This document shows positions 63,409-64,000 of a DNA stretch of 64,000 nucleotides, piece by piece. The stretch's first letter is position 1. Each line of letters begins with the position of its first letter. The stretch is taken from positions 1 to 64,000 of the forward strand of contig CAMDCE010000015.1 of the NCBI GenBank assembly GCA_945889625.1, read 5' to 3'. Both the position numbers and the translations under genes were made by a program. Source of the stretch: Asaia bogorensis (GTDB lineage: Bacteria; Pseudomonadota; Alphaproteobacteria; Reyranellales; Reyranellaceae). The notes under the pieces were generated by a model, which searched no databases, was not told where the DNA came from, and worked only from the letters and a program-made list of their open reading frames with translations.

Positions 63409-64000
63409 TCAGAGCCCCAGCATCGCCTTGGCCATGATGCCGCGCTGCACTTCCGACGAGCCGCCATAGATCGTCATCTTGCGGCCGTTGAAGTAGCGCG
63501 GCGCCAGCACGTCGACACCTTCTGGTCCGATCGGCTCGACATTGGCGTTCCAGTTGCGCTGCTCGGGGAACGGCTGGGCGTAGTAGCCGGCGGCTTCGAC
63601 CGCCGATTCCTGGACCTGCTGCATCACTTCGGTGCCGCGCAGCTTGATCATCGACGACAGCGGCCCCGGGTTCTGGCCCGATGCGAGGCGCGAGTAGAAT
63701 TCCTGCTCGAACATCTCCAGGCCGGAAATCTCGATATCCATGCGCGCCAGCTTCTCGCGCCAGGCGACGTCTTCCATAATCGATACCTCGCCATCCGGCA
63801 TCGACTGGGCGATCCGCTTCAGCCGCTCGAAACTCGAGCGCAGTCGCGGGCTGTAGGGATTGCCGCCGCGCTCGAACTCGAGCAAGTACTTGGCATAGGT
63901 CCAACCCATGTTCTCTTCGCCGACCCGGTTCTCGACCGGCACCTTCACGTCGGTGAAGAACACCGAGTTCACCTCCTGGGTGCCGGCGCGGTTGCCGTCG
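63409..64000 (-). CDS. Acyl-CoA dehydrogenase, C-terminal part (5' end outside window)
   Basis: About 197 C-terminal residues of a second acyl-CoA dehydrogenase; the frame stays open to the window edge, where it reads DGNRAGTQEV before NSVFFTDVKVPVENRVGEEN. The C-terminal FAD domain shows GWTYAKYLLEFERGGNPYSP and ends IYGGSSEVQRGIMAKAMLGL. It is clearly paralogous to the gene at 62075-63289, with about half the visible residues shared by eye. The pair is separated by a dispersed repeat, so they are probably in one operon that starts beyond the window. Confidence 0.92.
   Translation of the reverse strand, partial: DGNRAGTQEVNSVFFTDVKVPVENRVGEENMGWTYAKYLLEFERGGNPYSPRLRSSFERLKRIAQSMPDGEVSIMEDVAWREKLARMDIEISGLEMFEQEFYSRLASGQNPGPLSSMIKLRGTEVMQQVQESAVEAAGYYAQPFPEQRNWNANVEPIGPEGVDVLAPRYFNGRKMTIYGGSSEVQRGIMAKAMLGL

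Overview
This 64-kb window is GC-rich chromosomal DNA of an alphaproteobacterium. The gene order is the main evidence: dusB-ntrB-ntrC-ntrY-ntrX followed by hfq-hflX; a fused ispDF next to dusB; enolase, ftsB, pdhA-pdhB-pdhC-lpd-lipA with a lipoyl domain on PdhB; and rlpA-dac-tmk-holB-metG-tatD. These runs are typical of Rhodospirillales/Rhizobiales-type genomes. A Reyranella-like soil organism is my best guess, but that is inference. No plasmid, rRNA or CRISPR signal was seen, and only one intact tRNA.

Layout. 1-3.4 kb is accessory: the end of an unknown gene, an ABC substrate-binding protein flanked by decayed dispersed repeats, and an intact P4-type tyrosine integrase. 3.4-8.7 kb is catabolic (SDR, D-threonine aldolase/D-serine dehydratase-like enzyme, CYTH protein, enolase-superfamily enzyme, ThDP enzyme). 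9-14.6 kb holds a 20-TPR secreted protein and a patch bounded by a decayed tRNA-Ser copy and the intact tRNA-Ser(UGA). That patch carries an Ala/Gly/Ser-rich secreted protein, a Sel1 protein and a GNAT acetyltransferase. 14.8-23 kb is the cell-wall and replication/translation housekeeping run (mltB-like, rlpA, dac, tmk, holB, metG, tatD, MBL hydrolase). 23-38 kb covers mazG, an inositol-phosphatase-like gene with an orphan groES, hflX-hfq, a HAD phosphatase, a D-amino-acid transaminase, the ntr nitrogen-control operon with dusB, and ispDF-cinA. 38-49 kb covers ratA, lipA, the pyruvate dehydrogenase operon, ftsB, an Ala-tRNA editing protein, an AraC regulator and enolase. 48.6-49.9 kb is a three-gene nitrile hydratase/thiocyanate hydrolase-like set with a split beta subunit. 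49.9-56.4 kb has pyrG, secG, tpiA, ppiD and a trpE interrupted by an in-frame TAG. 56.5-64 kb has a crotonase, a BadH-like SDR, a DUF350/lipoprotein/ATP-grasp/TauD operon, an aldo-keto reductase and two paralogous acyl-CoA dehydrogenases, the second cut by the window edge.

The signals most worth following: (i) the split nitrile hydratase-like operon, with a promoter that would give a leaderless mRNA; (ii) the DUF350-lipoprotein-glutathionylspermidine-synthase-like-TauD operon; (iii) the amber-interrupted trpE, followed by a two-hairpin repeat that recurs after cinA with apparent compensatory changes, then a hairpin that buries the ribosome-binding site of the next gene; (iv) the tRNA-Ser remnant/intact pair bounding a small cargo region; (v) an NtrX whose ATPase motifs are degenerate.
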